Shown here piece by piece: positions 5,707-6,977 of a DNA stretch of 6,977 bases; positions within the stretch are counted from its first letter, which is position 1, and each line of letters begins with the position of its first letter. Source of the stretch: Oxalobacteraceae bacterium (GTDB lineage: Bacteria; Pseudomonadota; Gammaproteobacteria; Burkholderiales; Burkholderiaceae_D); the NCBI GenBank assembly GCA_003132085.1, contig PKWO01000174.1, forward strand, positions 2,094-9,070, given 5' to 3'. Below the pieces are notes generated by a model. That model saw nothing but the letters and a program-made list of their open reading frames with translations. It was not told the origin of the DNA and searched no databases. Position numbers and translations under genes: made by a program.

Positions 5707-6977
5707 ATGCTCAACGAACGAAGCGGCGGTCAAATTCTGGTCGATGCCCTGACGGTGCACGGGGCGGATATCGTATTTGGCGTTCCCGGCGAAAGCTATC
5801 TCGCGGTGCTCGACGCGCTACACGATGCGTCGATTCGGTTCATCACCAACCGGCAGGAAGGCGGAGCGGCTTTCATGGCGGACGCCTATGGCAAGATGAC
5901 GGGCCGCCCGGGCATCTGTTTCGTCACACGGGGTCCGGGTGCGGCCAATGCGGCAATCGGCGTACATACTGCGTTCCAGGATTCGACGCCGATGATTTTA
6001 TTTGTCGGTCAGGTTGGCGGCGATTTCGTCGAGCGCGAAGCTTTCCAGGAAATTGACTACCGCCGCATGTTCGGCGAGTTGAGCAAATGGGTCGCGCAAA
6101 TCGATCGCGCCGACCGCATCCCGGAATATGTCGCGCGGGCCTTTCAGGTGGCCACCAGCGGCCGGCCCGGTCCGGTTGTGCTGGCGTTGCCGGAAGACAT
6201 GCTGACTTCGCTGGCAACGGTGGCCGATACCCGTGCCTACCAGCCGGTTCAAGCGTGCGTATCGGCAACGCAGCTTGCGCAATTGGGCTGCATGCTCGCC
6301 GCGTCGCAGCGGCCATTGGTGTTGCTCGGCGGCGGCGGATGGGACGTCGCGGCCTGTGACGCGATCCGCAATTTTGCCGAAGCCAATCACTTGCCGGTCG
6401 CCTGTGCTTTTCGTTTTCAAGACTTGATCGACAACCGCCATCCGCACTATATCGGCGATGTCGGTATCGGCATCAATCCAAAACTCGCGACCCGCATCGA
6501 GCAAGCCGATTTGATCCTGGCTATCGGGCCGCGTCTCGGCGAGATGACCACCGGCGGCTACAGCTTGCTGGAAGCGCCGCGTCCGCAGCAAAAATTGATC
6601 CACGTTCATGCCGATGCCGAAGAACTGGGACGCGTCTATCAAGCCGATTTGATGATCAACAGCGGCATGCCGCAAATTGCGGCGGCACTGGCTGCGATGC
6701 CGGCGGTGAAGAGCGCCGCCGAGGCCGTCTCGTGGCGAGCGGCAATCGCCGCAGCGCGAAGCGAATTGTCGGCGTGGCGGGCCGAACCGCCGGTGTTCAA
6801 AGATGGCTCGGCGGCGTTGAACCTGTGGCAAGTGGTGCAAACCCTGCAAGCCGAACTGCCTGCCGATACCATCCTGACCAACGGCGCCGGCAACTTTGCC
6901 ACCTGGGGACATCGCTTTTGGCTGTATGGCGACAAGTCCTCCGGGCTGCGCACCCAGCTTGCGCCGACTTCCGGCGC
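5707..6977 (+). CDS. Thiamine-diphosphate-dependent enzyme, acetolactate synthase large-subunit-like, partial (C-terminus outside window)
   Basis: A continuous frame of 423 codons runs off the window. It begins MLNERSGGQILVDALTVHGA and then has the family's FGVPGESYLAVLDAL. The catalytic Glu51, which activates the cofactor, is in NRQEGGAAFMADAYGKMTGR. GPGAANAAIGVHTAFQDSTP and GQVGGDFVEREAFQEID complete the N-terminal pyrimidine-binding domain (about 1-170). The central domain spans about 186-325 (LVLLGGGGWD, LILAIGPRLGEMTTGGY), and the C-terminal domain opens at about 385 with ILTNGAGNFATWGHRF and RTQLAPTSG. The GDG...N metal and diphosphate motif would lie beyond the window; relatives are about 550 residues. 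Members are often named acetolactate synthase, but many paralogues are carboligases or decarboxylases of unknown substrate, so no gene symbol is given. ATG 5707 is the only in-frame start before the upstream stop at 5644. It lacks a clear Shine-Dalgarno sequence. It is divergent from rnpB. Confidence 0.9.
   Translation, partial: MLNERSGGQILVDALTVHGADIVFGVPGESYLAVLDALHDASIRFITNRQEGGAAFMADAYGKMTGRPGICFVTRGPGAANAAIGVHTAFQDSTPMILFVGQVGGDFVEREAFQEIDYRRMFGELSKWVAQIDRADRIPEYVARAFQVATSGRPGPVVLALPEDMLTSLATVADTRAYQPVQACVSATQLAQLGCMLAASQRPLVLLGGGGWDVAACDAIRNFAEANHLPVACAFRFQDLIDNRHPHYIGDVGIGINPKLATRIEQADLILAIGPRLGEMTTGGYSLLEAPRPQQKLIHVHADAEELGRVYQADLMINSGMPQIAAALAAMPAVKSAAEAVSWRAAIAAARSELSAWRAEPPVFKDGSAALNLWQVVQTLQAELPADTILTNGAGNFATWGHRFWLYGDKSSGLRTQLAPTSG

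Noticed and set aside
5998..6912. 304-codon minus-strand frame opposite the ThDP enzyme
   Set aside because: It is a shadow: the plus strand encodes recognisable ThDP-enzyme motifs throughout, while the minus product is Arg/Gly/His-rich with no family resemblance.
1..6977. CRISPR array, tRNA, insertion sequence or phage att site
   Set aside because: No regularly spaced repeats, no cloverleaf pattern, no transposase or integrase and no terminal inverted repeats were seen on either strand.

Overview
The window reads as an ordinary chromosomal region of a proteobacterium, most likely a betaproteobacterium. The basis is the RNase P RNA, whose core (for example the stretch around 5362-5379) resembles betaproteobacterial type A RNAs from memory, plus a livK-livH-livMG-livF transporter order with a fused LivM-LivG that is common in that class. 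The taxonomic call is an inference, not a search result.

Left two thirds (1-4704, minus strand): a branched-chain amino acid type (HAAT family) ABC importer operon, read right to left. A sigma70-like promoter (4676-4704) precedes livK (periplasmic binding protein, 3454-4611). A 152-base gap with a strong hairpin follows, then livH (permease, 2410-3300), a fused livM-livG (permease plus ATPase, 443-2413), and livF (second ATPase, 1-441, cut by the window edge after its signature motif). livH, livMG and livF are spaced by -4 to +1 bases and are probably translationally coupled. The binding protein would capture the ligand in the periplasm, LivH and LivM form the pore, and LivG and LivF power it. 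The ligand cannot be fixed from sequence alone.

Middle (4705-5520, minus strand): an intergenic stretch with small inverted repeats and a T7 run, a 51-codon membrane protein of the DUF3096 type (4940-5095), and the RNase P RNA gene rnpB (5209-5520). rnpB has a perfect 10-bp P1 helix joining its ends and a good -10 box just upstream.

Right (5521-6977, plus strand): an intergenic region shared by the divergent rnpB and the next gene. It carries a 14-bp perfect palindrome and a pair of near-identical 18-mers. A thiamine-diphosphate-dependent, acetolactate-synthase-like enzyme follows (5707 to the window end, 423 codons visible, C-terminus missing).

No CRISPR, tRNA, transposon or phage sign was seen. 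I found no convincing new system. The points most worth a second look are an Asp in place of the first Gly of the LivG Walker A motif, the hairpin and open frame between livK and livH, a strongly reduced P12 arm in the RNase P RNA, and the paired 18-mers upstream of the ThDP enzyme.
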